Shown here piece after piece: positions 37,140 through 47,529 of a stretch of DNA of 64,000 nucleotides; position 1 is the stretch's first letter; each line of letters starts with the position of its first letter. Both the position numbers and the translations under genes were made by a program. The stretch is from Alphaproteobacteria bacterium (GTDB lineage Bacteria > Pseudomonadota > Alphaproteobacteria > Rhodospirillales > WMHbin7), in the NCBI GenBank assembly GCA_015232335.1, contig JADFZV010000003.1, forward strand, positions 1 through 64,000. Reading direction: 5' to 3'. The notes beneath the pieces are model-generated. The model was not told the DNA's origin and did not search any database. It saw only the letters and a list, made by a program, of their open reading frames with translations.

Positions 37140-37915
37140 TGTTGTCCTTTGGCGTTGCGCCGCCAGATCGCCAACAGGCCCCTGAGCGTGAGATCGGTAT
37201 CGAGATGGCGTATCCTGGGCACCGCCTCGGCAAACAGCGGAGCCAGACCGCCGGTGGCGACCACGGTCATGGCGGCTCCGAATTCTTCTTCGATTCTGGC
37301 TACCAAACCCTCGATCAGGCCGACATAGCCCCAATAGACGCCCGAGCGCATGGCAGGCACAGTGGCCTTGCCGATCACCTGCTTGGGCCTGCCGATGGCA
37401 ACCCGCGGCAGCTTGGCGGCCGCCATGTGCAATGCCTCCAGCGACAGGTTGATGCCGGGTGCGATGGCACCGCCGCAGTAATTGCCCTCTTGGTCGATAA
37501 CGTCGAAGGTGGTGGCCGTGCCGAAATCGATGACGATCAGGGGGCCGGAATAGCTTTGATGGGCCGCCACCGCATTGACCAGACGATCAGCCCCCACTTC
37601 CTCAGGCCGGTCCAGAAAAACCTGAAGCCCCAGATCAACCCCCTCTTCGCCCACCACCAGGGGATCGGCCCCGAAATAGCGGCGGCAAAGCTGCTTTAAA
37701 TTGAACAGCACGGCAGGCACCACGGTGGCGATGATGGCGGCATCGATCTGCTTGCGGTCGATCTCGGCCAGTGCCAGCAACTGGGTCAGCCAGACGCCCA
37801 ATTCATCGGCGGTGCGCATGGCACCCGTCGAGGCGCGCCACTCACCTTTCACCTCTTCGCCGTCGAAAACGGCAAAGACGATATTGGTGTTTCCGGAATC
37901 GATGGCCAGCAGCAT
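37136..37915 (-). CDS. coaX: Type III pantothenate kinase
   Basis: A 259-residue ASKHA-fold kinase that phosphorylates pantothenate, the first step from vitamin B5 to CoA. The start [19 protein letters not shown] contains the phosphate-1 loop with the key Asp6. [11 protein letters not shown] and [13 protein letters not shown] give the second phosphate motif. The 259-residue length fits. The start at 37915 has a purine-rich site upstream. It is divergent from panD, whose product is also used for CoA synthesis. Confidence 0.94.
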   Translation of the reverse strand: MLLAIDSGNTNIVFAVFDGEEVKGEWRASTGAMRTADELGVWLTQLLALAEIDRKQIDAAIIATVVPAVLFNLKQLCRRYFGADPLVVGEEGVDLGLQVFLDRPEEVGADRLVNAVAAHQSYSGPLIVIDFGTATTFDVIDQEGNYCGGAIAPGINLSLEALHMAAAKLPRVAIGRPKQVIGKATVPAMRSGVYWGYVGLIEGLVARIEEEFGAAMTVVATGGLAPLFAEAVPRIRHLDTDLTLRGLLAIWRRNAKGQQ

Positions 37916-38088
37916 GAAAAATCCCTTAGCCTTTCGCTGTGCCAAGGGATACCCCCCTGCCAGGGCGGCGTCAATCGTCACAAATGCAATTCTGGCATTC
38001 GACTACCAGAATTCATGTTTCCCGCTCATTCCAGACATGCTAACAACAAAGCCATCCTCACCGCCCTTTCAAGAAGGGATTTCTTGAT

Positions 38089-38634
38089 ATGCCCATGATC
38101 AAGACCATCCGCGCCAAGCTGCACGGCATCCGGGTGACCGATGCCGACTTGAATTATCACGGTTCGATCACGCTGGACCCGGAACAGTGCGAGTTGGCGG
38201 GCATCTATCCCATGGAATTCGTCGAAATCTGGAACAAGAATTCTGGGGCGCGCATCAGCACCTATGTCATCCACGGCCAGCCGGGCTCGCGCTGCTGCGT
38301 GCTGAACGGGGCGGCGGCCCGCACCTGCCAGCGCGGCGACGAATTGATCGTGGCGGCGGCCGACTGGATCGAGCCCAACCAGCTTTACGCCACCAAGCCG
38401 CGCATTCTGACCTTTCTGCCGGGCAATCAGGTCGATCAGGTGCTGATGTATGACGTCTTCGCCTCGGCCGCGCGGCCCTATGATTTTCGCATCGTCGAGG
38501 CCGACGGCCAAACCCTGGCCGATTGCCACACCTGGCCCAATGTCGATATCGCCTCCATCAGGCTGGATCTGAGAAAGCGCGGCTGGAGCGAGGCCGACAT
38601 CGACGCCTTCGTCGCCAGCCACTTCTCCCTTTAA
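38089..38634 (+). CDS. panD: Aspartate 1-decarboxylase with C-terminal extension
   Basis: PanD decarboxylates L-aspartate to beta-alanine for pantothenate synthesis and is made as a pro-enzyme that cuts itself at Gly-Ser to form a pyruvoyl group. The cut site is YHGS with Ser26. Lys10, the STYVI strand and VNGAAAR-like [14 protein letters not shown] match the family. The usual protein is about 126 residues; this one has 181. The extra 60-odd residues (from about GNQVDQ) include charged helices and do not resemble a known domain. It is divergent from coaX and overlaps the convergent cytochrome gene by 4 bp. Confidence 0.87.
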   Translation: MPMIKTIRAKLHGIRVTDADLNYHGSITLDPEQCELAGIYPMEFVEIWNKNSGARISTYVIHGQPGSRCCVLNGAAARTCQRGDELIVAAADWIEPNQLYATKPRILTFLPGNQVDQVLMYDVFASAARPYDFRIVEADGQTLADCHTWPNVDIASIRLDLRKRGWSEADIDAFVASHFSL

Positions 38635-39545
38635 TCTTCTTTCGACTTGCGTTTCCCCCCCGGAATCTGCTCGAACAGGTAAGGGACACCCCGCCTAAGC
38701 GATTCCCAGGCCCGCTTTGCCTCATGTTCGTCGGTGCTGCGATGGCAAGCGACGCAGTTTTCATAGCTCGACATGCCAAGCTCGCGATGCTCCCTCAAGG
38801 TCCTCTCGGGCGAATGCTCGTGGCAGAAATAGCACGTATACTGCTTGTAATCCTTGGTGCGATGGCAGGTGGTGCAGCGCTTGTGCTGATCGTCCAGCAC
38901 GAAGAATTTCGCATGCTCGAACGAGGCGGGCTTCCACTGCTCGGTGGTATGGCAAGCTCCGCACTTGCTGGAGGTCTGGCTGTGCATGGCATCACTGGGC
39001 GCCTTGCCCTGGTGGCAGTTCGTGCACAGTTCGCGCTCGGCCAAGGCAAGCTGTTCATGCTTGAAGGAAGCCGGCTTCCATTTCTCGGGAATATGGCAAA
39101 GCGAACAAGCCTCTGAAGCCGAGCGGTGCAACTTGTCTGCAGGTTTCTTGTGGCAGGAAACGCACTGCTTTTGATCGTCGGCGGCCAGCAGACCGTGCGA
39201 GAAGCGCTGACGGATGCGATAGATCGAAACCCCCTGGTGATCGCTGTGACAGGCCACGCATTCCTGACCGCCCAACTTCTGATGGAAGGGCGTTTTGGCT
39301 TTCTGAGTCGGAACGGGAAGGCCCTTGCTGGTCAGAATTCCGATATCGGCCACCTTGTGACAGGCGACGCACTTCTTGGGTTCGGCTCCCAGAAACGAGA
39401 CATGGCAGGCAAAACAATCCTGCTCCAAATCACGATGCCCATCGACCAGCGATCCGGGACTGACCATCAAATGCGCGAACATGAAGACCAGCGCCACGGC
39501 AACGGCCAGATTTGCCAGCAGGATATATGTTAGGGGGCGGTTCAT
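38631..39545 (-). CDS. Decaheme c-type cytochrome, membrane-anchored
   Basis: A 304-residue periplasmic cytochrome with ten CxxCH haem-binding motifs (for example CFACH, CVACH, CSLCH, CTNCH, CGACH, CTTCH, CYFCH). An uncleaved-looking N-terminal anchor (residues 6-30) has no obvious cleavage site. Extra histidines are available as axial ligands. It resembles multihaem class III/NapC-adjacent electron carriers, but I cannot place it in a named family. The ATG at 39545 overlaps the stop of the membrane protein gene in ATGA. It is the last gene of a three-gene electron-transfer unit and probably receives electrons through the membrane protein. Confidence 0.85.
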   Translation of the reverse strand: MNRPLTYILLANLAVAVALVFMFAHLMVSPGSLVDGHRDLEQDCFACHVSFLGAEPKKCVACHKVADIGILTSKGLPVPTQKAKTPFHQKLGGQECVACHSDHQGVSIYRIRQRFSHGLLAADDQKQCVSCHKKPADKLHRSASEACSLCHIPEKWKPASFKHEQLALAERELCTNCHQGKAPSDAMHSQTSSKCGACHTTEQWKPASFEHAKFFVLDDQHKRCTTCHRTKDYKQYTCYFCHEHSPERTLREHRELGMSSYENCVACHRSTDEHEAKRAWESLRRGVPYLFEQIPGGKRKSKED

Positions 39546-40120
39546 TTCCACTCCCAGAACAGAAAGACGCTGAGAATATGGCCCAGAGCCAGAACGGCGA
39601 AGACAATGGAAATGGGAAAGTGGATGGCCCGCCAGTTGCCCATGGTTTCGAAGGTCACGGCCTCCCAGAACAGCTCCTTCTCGACCTCTGATTTCGACAT
39701 GCCGTGAAGGCGGTATTTTTCTTCAAAGACAGCAAGCCTTCTGCGCGAACGTTCCAGGAGATAGCGCCCGGTCAGGCCGCTGACCACATTGACGATCATG
39801 CCCCCGGTCGCCAACCAGGGCAGGATCGCGTTGAAATGAACGCCCGCATGGATCATCACCATCCAAGCGCCCAGCCAGGTCATGACTTCATGCCATCCGA
39901 GAAGGGTTTTTGGATTGCCAAAGCTGATGACCTTGCGTTTGCGCAGCGAATAGAGAAGAGAGAGCAGGATCAGGATGGTTCCAGGAATTCCCAGATAGCG
40001 CCCGACCCAGACCAGCTTGAGCTGGTGCAAGGCGAAATCGCCCGCCATGGTGGCCAGAATCAGAACGGCAAAAAGCCCCAGGAAGGGCAACACATCGTTC
40101 TTGACGATGGATTTTTTCAT
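39542..40120 (-). CDS. Membrane protein, possible b-type cytochrome of the electron-transfer module
   Basis: A 192-residue protein with four to five hydrophobic helices (about 11-28, 41-57, 75-95, 100-120 and 165-188). Several histidines are in or next to helices (WHEVMTW, HAGVHFNA, IHFPIS, LGHILS), a spacing that would allow haem b ligation as in cytochrome b561- or ferric-reductase-like proteins. The family is not recognised. It sits between the FAD/2Fe-2S reductase gene (7 bp gap) and the decaheme cytochrome gene (4 bp overlap), so it is well placed to carry electrons across the membrane. Confidence 0.65.
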   Translation of the reverse strand: MKKSIVKNDVLPFLGLFAVLILATMAGDFALHQLKLVWVGRYLGIPGTILILLSLLYSLRKRKVISFGNPKTLLGWHEVMTWLGAWMVMIHAGVHFNAILPWLATGGMIVNVVSGLTGRYLLERSRRRLAVFEEKYRLHGMSKSEVEKELFWEAVTFETMGNWRAIHFPISIVFAVLALGHILSVFLFWEWK

Positions 40121-40127
40121 GCCCCCC

Positions 40128-41357
40128 TCACGCCGACAAAACAAGATCGCGACTGGGCCGCGATGAGCAGAGCAGGCAACAGCCCGGTTCGACATCGAAA
40201 TCGGGCGTATGCAGATACTCGACCTCGCCCGATTCGATCGGGGTCTGGCATGTGCCGCAACCACCAGCCCGGCAGCCAGAATCGACGCGAATGCCGTTCT
40301 TCTCGGCAAAATCCAGAAGCGAGGCAGAACCATTATCCCAGACCAGCGTCTTGGCCGATTTGCTGAAGGTGACGCTTATGGCCTGTGCTGACGATTGTTC
40401 AGGCACAGTCGGATTGGCAGATTGCGTCAAAGAGGCCGGGCCAAAGGCTTCATAGTGAATCCGATGCGAGGAAACGCCCCACTCATGAAGGGATGGCACC
40501 AGAGTTTCCATCATGGCCCTTGGTCCGCAAACGTAGAAATCATAACTTTTGGGTGACAGGTTGAGCCGCAACAGCGTCAGATCGACATGGCCTTGATGCT
40601 GAAAATCCTGGCCCGTTCTGTCGGAAGGGTTCGGTCGGCTGTAACAAACCCGCAGCCTGAAATTGGTGTGTCTGGCGGCCAGTTCCTCCAGATGCGCCTT
40701 CATGACATGTTCGGCTCCGCTCCGAACGCCGTAGAAAAGCCATATCTCGCGCTTGGAACCGCTTTGAAGGCTTGCGTTCAACATGCAAAGAACGGGGGTG
40801 ATGCCGATGCCGCCCGCGATCAGGACGACGGGCGAACTGCCTGGCCTGAGGTGAAAGAGTCCGCTTGGGGCCTTTGCGGAAAGCACGCTTCCCTCTTGAA
40901 TATTGTCGTGCAGATGATTGGAGGAAAGGCCAGCAGGGCATCCTGGCGAGGCAAGGCGCTTGACCGAAATTCTGTAATGATCAAGCCCCGGTCGGTCGGA
41001 CAGGGAATAGCAACGCGTGATGCTCTTTCCGTCGCCAGAGGGATCACCCACATTGAGCCTGAAGGTCAGGAACTGACCCGGCAGGAAGGACGCAAGCGGC
41101 TTGGCATCAACGGGAACCAGATGGAAGGAACAAACGCTTCGGCTGGAATCCTCGAAGCATTTGCGCACGACCCTGAAATCGCGAAACCCTTCCCAGGAAG
41201 GCATGGGCACATCGGGCTCGCTTTCCTCGATCTCGCTCGAACGGCGCTTTAAGGAGTCGTACTTCTGCCAATGACGCTTGAAGGCCAGAAGCGCAAAAAG
41301 CGCGATCTGGACGATAATTCCGCACAGAATATAGAGAAAAAGTTCCAATGCCGTCAT
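40128..41357 (-). CDS. Membrane-anchored NAD(P)H:FAD/2Fe-2S oxidoreductase
   Basis: A 409-residue flavoprotein. It has an N-terminal transmembrane anchor (about 5-26), then an FAD domain with RCYSLSD (the RxYS motif) and an NAD(P)H domain with GGIGITPVLCM and the YVCGPRAMM end. A C-terminal plant-type ferredoxin domain follows (CRAGGCGTC with a later LLC). This is the order of the NqrF/phenol-hydroxylase reductase class. The anchor places it on the cytoplasmic side of the inner membrane. It is 24 bp downstream of birA and starts the three-gene unit with the membrane protein and the decaheme cytochrome. Confidence 0.85.
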   Translation of the reverse strand: MTALELFLYILCGIIVQIALFALLAFKRHWQKYDSLKRRSSEIEESEPDVPMPSWEGFRDFRVVRKCFEDSSRSVCSFHLVPVDAKPLASFLPGQFLTFRLNVGDPSGDGKSITRCYSLSDRPGLDHYRISVKRLASPGCPAGLSSNHLHDNIQEGSVLSAKAPSGLFHLRPGSSPVVLIAGGIGITPVLCMLNASLQSGSKREIWLFYGVRSGAEHVMKAHLEELAARHTNFRLRVCYSRPNPSDRTGQDFQHQGHVDLTLLRLNLSPKSYDFYVCGPRAMMETLVPSLHEWGVSSHRIHYEAFGPASLTQSANPTVPEQSSAQAISVTFSKSAKTLVWDNGSASLLDFAEKNGIRVDSGCRAGGCGTCQTPIESGEVEYLHTPDFDVEPGCCLLCSSRPSRDLVLSA

Positions 41358-41381
41358 AGCATCACCCGCCTTGAAATCAGG

Positions 41382-42125
41382 CTAGCTCAGTCGCGGCTTG
41401 CTGGCAATCTTCGGAAAGAACACGTCGCCCGCCAGGATGCGAGTTTTGCCATCCAGGATCAGCGCCCCTTGGTCGTCAAGACCGGTGAAAATGCCCGTGA
41501 GCGTGCGATCTTCCAATTTCACCTCGATGGGTTCACCTACACCTTTGGCATGCTTAAGCCAGCGCTCGCGAATGGGGCCAAAACCCAGGTTCTTCCAGGC
41601 CTCGTACAGCGTCCATAGACGAGGAGCCAGATAATCCAGCGCAGCACCAGCCGTAAGAAACCTGTTCCATTGGGAAAGAGCCGCTGCAGGATAGGGCGTA
41701 TCCTGAGGCGCATGGGCGATATTGATGCCCATGCCCAGCACGATGCCCAAGGGGGGCGCAGGCTCCAACAAAATGCCCGAAATCTTGGCTCCATCGGCCA
41801 GCACGTCGTTGGGCCATTTGAGACGGATATCCGCCTGAGGCGTTGCCCACACCGCCAGATCATGGATTGCCAGCGCTGCCACGAACCCCAGTTCGGCGGC
41901 GCGCGCCAAGGGAACATCGGGACGAAGGATCAGGGAAAAATACAGATTGCCGTGTGGGCTGACCCAGTTGCGCCCGCGCCGCCCCCGCCCGCCGGTCTGC
42001 TGATCGGCCCAGACCAAGGTGCCTTCAAGCGCCCCCTGCCCGGCCAACGCCATGGCCTCGTCATTCGTGCTGCCCACACACGCCCGTTCTTCCAGAACGA
42101 ACGGAGGGGGCAAACGAAGCGTCAT
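41382..42125 (-). CDS. birA: Biotin--[acetyl-CoA-carboxylase] ligase
   Basis: A 247-residue biotin protein ligase that activates biotin and attaches it to carboxylase carrier proteins. The conserved biotinyl-AMP loop is visible as GRGRRGRNWVSPHGNLYFS, followed by KWPNDVL. There is no N-terminal HTH, so it is the short, non-repressor type. The ATG overlaps the nuoN stop by one base (TGATG), so it is part of the complex I transcript. The reductase gene follows after 24 bp on the same strand. Confidence 0.93.
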   Translation of the reverse strand: MTLRLPPPFVLEERACVGSTNDEAMALAGQGALEGTLVWADQQTGGRGRRGRNWVSPHGNLYFSLILRPDVPLARAAELGFVAALAIHDLAVWATPQADIRLKWPNDVLADGAKISGILLEPAPPLGIVLGMGINIAHAPQDTPYPAAALSQWNRFLTAGAALDYLAPRLWTLYEAWKNLGFGPIRERWLKHAKGVGEPIEVKLEDRTLTGIFTGLDDQGALILDGKTRILAGDVFFPKIASKPRLS

Positions 42126-43582
42126 CAGTGCGGAAAGAGCGTCTTGGCAGCCGCTGCGGACAGGCGCATCACCGGCATGGGCACCAGGAAGAAAAAGGCC
42201 ACCACCAGGGTGGAAACCGTCAGCACCACGCCCATGGTCCGCCCGATGGCCTTGTCCAGGGCCTCAATCGGCTCGTCGAAATACATCACCTTGACGATGC
42301 GCAGGTAATAGAAGGCGGCCACGGCACTGGTCAGAACGCCCAGGATCGCCAGCGTGTACAGCCCGGCATGGATGGCGGCCAGGAAGACATACAGCTTGCC
42401 GAAAAAGCCCGCCAGCGGCGGAATACCCGCCATCGAGAACATGAACAGCGCCATGGCCAGCGCCATCAGGGGATTGGTCCGGCCAAGACCGGCCAGATCG
42501 TCAACGCCTTCCACCGCGCGGCCCTTGACGCGCATGGCCAGAATCACCGCGAAGGCGCCCATATTCATGGCGAGATAGATCGCCAGATAAACCAGAACAC
42601 CGGTGATGCCTTCCTGATTACCCACGGCCAGACCGACCAGGGCATAGCCCGCATGACCGATCGAGCTATAGGCCATCAGGCGCTTGATGTTGCTTTGCCC
42701 GATGGCCCCGAAGGCGCCCACGGTCATCGACAGAATGGCGATCAGCACCAGAATGGGCTGCCACTGGGGCAGCATGGGGCCGAAGGGACCAACCAGAACC
42801 CGCGTGATCAGCGCGAAGGCGGCGATCTTGGGGGCGATGGCAAAGAAGGCGGTAACAGGTGTGGGTGCTCCTTCATAGACATCGGGCGTCCACATATGGA
42901 AGGGAGCCGCCGCCACCTTGAAGGCCAAACCCGCCAGAATGAAGGCCATGCCGATGGCAACGCCAACGGGGGCGTGACCATGCGACAGCACCTTGGCAAT
43001 CGCATCGAATCCGGTGGCGCCGACATAACCATAGACCAGCGACATGCCGAACAGCATGAGGCCCGAAGCCAGTGCGCCCAGAATGAAATATTTGAGGCCC
43101 GCCTCGGTCGAGCGCGCATTGTCGCGGTGATAGGCCGCCAGAACATAAAGCGACAGGCTTTGCAACTCGAGCCCCATATAGAGCGAGATCAGATCGTTGG
43201 CCGAGATCATCATGCTCATGCCAAGGGCTGCGAACATCACCAGCACGGGATATTCGAAACGGGCCAGCTTTTCCCGCTCGAACCAGGCCCTGGCCATGGC
43301 GAGCGTGAAGGCCGAAGCGCCCAGCACCATCAGCTTTGCAAAGCGGGCAAAGCCATCCAGCACGAACAATCCGTCGAAGGCGTGAATGGTGGCCCCGCCC
43401 TTGGGCGTCACCAGCCAAGCCAAGGCGGCGGAAATCACCAGCAGAACGGCCCCTAGGTAGAAGAAAATACGCGGACGTTCCTCGCCCTTGCCGAAAACGC
43501 CCAGCATCAGAAGCGCCATGGCCGCAAGTGCCAGGAAAATCTCGGGCAACGCTGGCCCCAGGACGGGAAATGCGCCGCTCAT
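42125..43582 (-). CDS. nuoN: NADH-quinone oxidoreductase subunit N
   Basis: A 485-residue antiporter-like membrane subunit of complex I with about fourteen helices, one of the three proton-pumping units. Typical Mrp-like features are present: GLELQSLSLYVL with the key Glu, a Lys in GLAFKVAAAPFHMWTPDVYEG and SSIGHAGYAL. It ends the nuoA-N set and overlaps birA by one base. Both the length and the absence of insertions are normal. Confidence 0.96.
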   Translation of the reverse strand: MSGAFPVLGPALPEIFLALAAMALLMLGVFGKGEERPRIFFYLGAVLLVISAALAWLVTPKGGATIHAFDGLFVLDGFARFAKLMVLGASAFTLAMARAWFEREKLARFEYPVLVMFAALGMSMMISANDLISLYMGLELQSLSLYVLAAYHRDNARSTEAGLKYFILGALASGLMLFGMSLVYGYVGATGFDAIAKVLSHGHAPVGVAIGMAFILAGLAFKVAAAPFHMWTPDVYEGAPTPVTAFFAIAPKIAAFALITRVLVGPFGPMLPQWQPILVLIAILSMTVGAFGAIGQSNIKRLMAYSSIGHAGYALVGLAVGNQEGITGVLVYLAIYLAMNMGAFAVILAMRVKGRAVEGVDDLAGLGRTNPLMALAMALFMFSMAGIPPLAGFFGKLYVFLAAIHAGLYTLAILGVLTSAVAAFYYLRIVKVMYFDEPIEALDKAIGRTMGVVLTVSTLVVAFFFLVPMPVMRLSAAAAKTLFPH

Positions 43583-43587
43583 ACCTT

Positions 43588-45270
43588 CTACTCCTGCTTA
43601 GCCGGTGAAACCGGACTCTCAGTGCCCGGTGTGGGCTGTGCCTGAGGTTCGGATGTCTGCTGCGTGGTTTCGGCCGGAGCCGGAGCCGAAACAGGGGCCG
43701 GAGCCACTTCGGCTCCAGCGGGAGCCTCTGCCGGAACATCGACCGGGGCCGCTTCGGCGGCGGGTTCAGCCACAGGGGCGGGCTTGGGGGCCAGAGACTC
43801 TTGATGCTGCGTGATCAGTCTGTCGACCGAGGCATGCATGACATTGAGATAGCTTGAAGGATAGATGCCCATCCACAGCACGACGGCAATCAAGGGGGCA
43901 AAGACCAATATCTCGCGCAGATCGAGATCGAGAATGCTTTTCAGATCTTCGCGCTCGAGCTTACCGAAAACCACCCGGCGATAAAGCAGCAGCATATAGG
44001 CCGCCCCCAGCACAACGCCAGTCGTGGCCAGCAGAGCAACCCAGGTATTGGCGCGGAAAGTGCCCAGCAACACCAGGAACTCGCCCACGAAGCCCGAGGT
44101 GCCGGGCAGGCCGACCGAGGCCAGCATGAAGACCATGAAGACCAGGGCGTAACGCGGCATGCGATGAACCAAGCCGCCATAGCGCGCGATCTCGCGGGTA
44201 TGCATGCGGTCATAGACCACGCCGACGCAGAGGAACAGGGCTCCCGACACCACGCCGTGCGAGAGCATCTGGAAAAGCGCACCCTCGACCGCCTGCGGGG
44301 TCATGGCGAAAATGCCCATGGTGACGAAACCCATATGCGCCACCGAGGAATAGGCGATCAGCTTCTTCATGTCCTCCTGGGCCAGCGCCACCAGCGAGGT
44401 ATAGATGATGGCGACGATGGAGAGAGTATAGATGAAGGGCGTGAAATATGCCGTGGCCTCGGGCAGCATGGGCACCGAGAAACGGATGAAACCATAAGCA
44501 CCCATTTTCAAAAGCACGCCAGCCAGGATGACCGAGCCGCCCGTGGGGGCCTCGACATGCGCATCGGGCAACCAGGTATGGAACGGCCACATCGGCACCT
44601 TGACCGCGAAGCTGGCGAAGAAGGCCAGCCACAGCCAGTACTGCATGGGAATGGGGAAGGGAATGCCCATCAGGGTCGGAATGTCAAAGCTGCCCGCATG
44701 CCAGGACATGGCCAGCATGGCGACCAGCATGAGAACAGAGCCCGCCAGCGTGTAGAGGAAGAACTTGAAGGCGGCATAGACGCGCCTGGGTCCGCCCCAG
44801 ATGCCGATGATCAGGAACATCGGAATCAACACGCCCTCGAAGAAGAAATAGAACAGCACGAAATCAAGCGCGCAGAACATACCGACCATCATGGTTTCCA
44901 AAATGAGGAAAGCCACCATGTATTCCTTCACGCGCTTCTCGATCGAGCCGAAGCTTTGCAAGATGCACAGCGGCGTGAGAAAGGTCGACAGGATCACGAA
45001 CAGCATCGAAATGCCGTCAACACCCATATGGTAGGTGATGTTGAGCTGGGGCAGCCACTGGGCCTTCTCGACCAGTTGGAAATCGGCCGAGGCATTGTCG
45101 AATTTGAGCCAGATGCCTAAGGACAGGATGAAGGTGCCCACCGAGGTCAGGAGCGCCACATGACGCGCATTGGCCGCCACCACCTTGTCATCACCACGGA
45201 TGAAGAAGATGAAGGCCGCCCCCACCAGAGGCAGGAAGGTTACGAGCGAGAGAAGAGGCCAGTCGGTCAT
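43588..45270 (-). CDS. nuoM: NADH-quinone oxidoreductase subunit M with a Pro/Ala-rich tail
   Basis: A 560-residue antiporter-like subunit of complex I. Core features are the LLxxFEG-like [14 protein letters not shown]lu, [15 protein letters not shown] and SSVAHMGF. The core ends near residue 495, but the protein carries about 65 further residues of Pro/Ala/Glu/Val-rich low-complexity sequence, which NuoM normally lacks. The tail would lie outside the membrane. Gaps to nuoL and nuoN are 7 and 5 bp. Confidence 0.95.
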   Translation of the reverse strand: MTDWPLLSLVTFLPLVGAAFIFFIRGDDKVVAANARHVALLTSVGTFILSLGIWLKFDNASADFQLVEKAQWLPQLNITYHMGVDGISMLFVILSTFLTPLCILQSFGSIEKRVKEYMVAFLILETMMVGMFCALDFVLFYFFFEGVLIPMFLIIGIWGGPRRVYAAFKFFLYTLAGSVLMLVAMLAMSWHAGSFDIPTLMGIPFPIPMQYWLWLAFFASFAVKVPMWPFHTWLPDAHVEAPTGGSVILAGVLLKMGAYGFIRFSVPMLPEATAYFTPFIYTLSIVAIIYTSLVALAQEDMKKLIAYSSVAHMGFVTMGIFAMTPQAVEGALFQMLSHGVVSGALFLCVGVVYDRMHTREIARYGGLVHRMPRYALVFMVFMLASVGLPGTSGFVGEFLVLLGTFRANTWVALLATTGVVLGAAYMLLLYRRVVFGKLEREDLKSILDLDLREILVFAPLIAVVLWMGIYPSSYLNVMHASVDRLITQHQESLAPKPAPVAEPAAEAAPVDVPAEAPAGAEVAPAPVSAPAPAETTQQTSEPQAQPTPGTESPVSPAKQE

Positions 45271-45277
45271 ATCCGTC

Positions 45278-47221
45278 TCATCCCGCTTGGTTGTAAACGT
45301 ACCAGGTGACCAGCACGGCCATGCCGGCGATCATGGCGAAGGCATAATGATAAACCAGCCCGCTCTGGAACCTTTGCAGGCGCAGGAAGACGCCCTTGCA
45401 GAAGGCCGCCACGCCGTCGGGTCCGCAGCCGTCGATGACGGCGCCGTCGCCGTCCTTCCACAGGCCCCGGCCCAGCCAGAAGGCGGGGCGAACGAACAGG
45501 AAGTCGTACAATTCGTCGAAATACCACTTGTTGAGCAGAAAGCGGTAGAGCGGGTTCAAACGCTCGGCCAGGAATCTGGGCACCATGGGGGCCACCACAT
45601 AGAGCAGATAGGCCAGCACGATACCCGACACCGCCAGGAAAACCGGGAAGGTCTTGACCCAGGCAGGCACGGCATGAGCCGCCTCGACCGAATCATGGGC
45701 GGCCAGCACGGCAATCGCCTCGCCCCAGAAGGTGGCGCGGTCGTGGCCGACGAACAACTCATAGCCCAAAGCACCCGCGAAGATGGCGCCGATGGCCAGC
45801 ACGATCAGGGGCACAATCATCACCGGCGGCGATTCATGGACATGCGCCATAACATGATCGTCGGCCCGGGGCTTGCCATGGAAGGTCAGCAGCAAGAGGC
45901 GCCAGGAATAGAAGGCGGTCATGAAGGCAACCAGCGAGCCAACCCAGAAGGCGAACTGTCCGACCGGCGTTCCCGCCCCCCAGGCGGCTTCCAGAATCGT
46001 GTCCTTGGAATAATAACCCGCGAAGAAGGGAATGCCCGCCAGGGCCAGATTGCCGATCCACATCAGCATCCAGGTCACCTTGATATGCTTCCAGATGCCG
46101 CCCATCTTGCGGATATCCTGCTCGTCGGACATGGCATGGATCACCGACCCGGCGCCCAGGAACAAGAGCGCTTTGAAGAAGGCGTGCGTCATCAGGTGGA
46201 AGATGCCCGCCGAATAGGCCGAAACGCCGCAGGCGAAGAACATGTAGCCCAACTGCGAACAGGTGGAATAGGCGATGATGCGCTTGATGTCGTTCTGAAC
46301 GCAGCCCACGGTGGCGGCAAAGAAAGCCGTGCTGGCGCCGACGATGGTCACCACCATCAGCGCGGTTTCCGACTGCTCGAACAAAGGCGAAAGCCTGGCC
46401 ACCATGAAAACGCCCGCCGTGACCATGGTCGCGGCATGGATCAGGGCGGAAACCGGGGTTGGGCCTTCCATGGCGTCGGGCAGCCAGGTATGCAGGCCCA
46501 ACTGCGCCGACTTGCCCATGGCGCCCACGAAGAGCAAAAGGCAAAGCGTGGTCATGGCCGGAAGTTCGAGCCCCAGGAACTCGATGCGGGCATTGGCCAT
46601 CGAAGCCGAGGCGGCGAAGATGGTATCCAGATGCACGGTGTCGAACAGCACAAAGACGCCGAAAATGCCCAAGGCGAAACCGAAATCGCCGACGCGATTG
46701 ACTAGGAAGGCCTTGATGGCGGCGGCATTGGCGCTGGGGCGTTCGTACCAGAAGCCGATCAACAGGTACGAGGCAACGCCCACCCCTTCCCAGCCGAAGA
46801 ACATCTGCACCAGATTGTCCGCCGTCACCAGCATCAGCATGAAGAAGGTGAACAACGACAGATAGGCTTGGAACCGGGGGATCGAGCCATCGTGATGCAT
46901 ATAGCCGATGGAATAGACATGCACCATGAAAGAGACCCAGGTCACTGTCAGCACCATGACGGCGGTCAGCGTGTCGAACTTAAGCGCCCAGCGCACCTGA
47001 AGATCGCCCGAACTGACCCAATCCAGCAGAACCACGGTCTGCGGATTATGGCCAAGTGCTACGTCCAGGAACACGGGAATGGCCAGCAGGGCGGCCAGGC
47101 CCACGCCCGAACAGGTCACGATCTGCGCACCCAGATCGCCCAGACGACGATTCATCAGGCCCGCAATGGCCGCACCCAGAAGCGGCAGGAAGACGGCAAG
47201 CGTCATCGACATATCCGTCAC
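45278..47221 (-). CDS. nuoL: NADH-quinone oxidoreductase subunit L
   Basis: A 647-residue distal proton-pumping subunit with about sixteen helices and the long lateral helix at the C terminus. Diagnostic segments are [48 protein letters not shown] and [12 protein letters not shown]. The start is a GTG that overlaps the nuoK stop (GTGA). Its length is normal for the family. Confidence 0.96.
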   Translation of the reverse strand: MTDMSMTLAVFLPLLGAAIAGLMNRRLGDLGAQIVTCSGVGLAALLAIPVFLDVALGHNPQTVVLLDWVSSGDLQVRWALKFDTLTAVMVLTVTWVSFMVHVYSIGYMHHDGSIPRFQAYLSLFTFFMLMLVTADNLVQMFFGWEGVGVASYLLIGFWYERPSANAAAIKAFLVNRVGDFGFALGIFGVFVLFDTVHLDTIFAASASMANARIEFLGLELPAMTTLCLLLFVGAMGKSAQLGLHTWLPDAMEGPTPVSALIHAATMVTAGVFMVARLSPLFEQSETALMVVTIVGASTAFFAATVGCVQNDIKRIIAYSTCSQLGYMFFACGVSAYSAGIFHLMTHAFFKALLFLGAGSVIHAMSDEQDIRKMGGIWKHIKVTWMLMWIGNLALAGIPFFAGYYSKDTILEAAWGAGTPVGQFAFWVGSLVAFMTAFYSWRLLLLTFHGKPRADDHVMAHVHESPPVMIVPLIVLAIGAIFAGALGYELFVGHDRATFWGEAIAVLAAHDSVEAAHAVPAWVKTFPVFLAVSGIVLAYLLYVVAPMVPRFLAERLNPLYRFLLNKWYFDELYDFLFVRPAFWLGRGLWKDGDGAVIDGCGPDGVAAFCKGVFLRLQRFQSGLVYHYAFAMIAGMAVLVTWYVYNQAG

Positions 47222-47529
47222 CCTTTCATCTGGTTGATGTCCTCGACCGCGATCGTCCCCCGGTTACGGAAGAAGACCACCACGATGGCAAGGCCGATGG
47301 CGGCCTCGGCGGCGGCGACGGTGAGAATAAACATCGAGAAGACCTGACCGGCCAAATCGTGAAGATGCGCCGAGAAAGCGACCAGATTGAGATTGACCGC
47401 CAGCAGCATCAGCTCGATCGACATCAGAATGACGATCACGTTCTTGCGATTGAGGAAGATGCCGAGGATGCCCAGGGTGAACAGGGCCGCGGCAACCGTG
47501 AGATAATGGGACAGTCCGATGGCGAACAT
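47218..47529 (-). CDS. nuoK: NADH-quinone oxidoreductase subunit K
   Basis: A 103-residue membrane subunit with three helices and the conserved glutamates in [16 protein letters not shown] and [10 protein letters not shown] that form part of the central proton path. It overlaps nuoJ by one base and nuoL by four, so all three are translated together. Confidence 0.97.
   Translation of the reverse strand: MFAIGLSHYLTVAAALFTLGILGIFLNRKNVIVILMSIELMLLAVNLNLVAFSAHLHDLAGQVFSMFILTVAAAEAAIGLAIVVVFFRNRGTIAVEDINQMKG

Noticed and set aside
42128..43456. A 442-codon open frame on the plus strand
   Set aside because: It is antisense to nuoN and is composed largely of His, Gln and Gly, with no domain.
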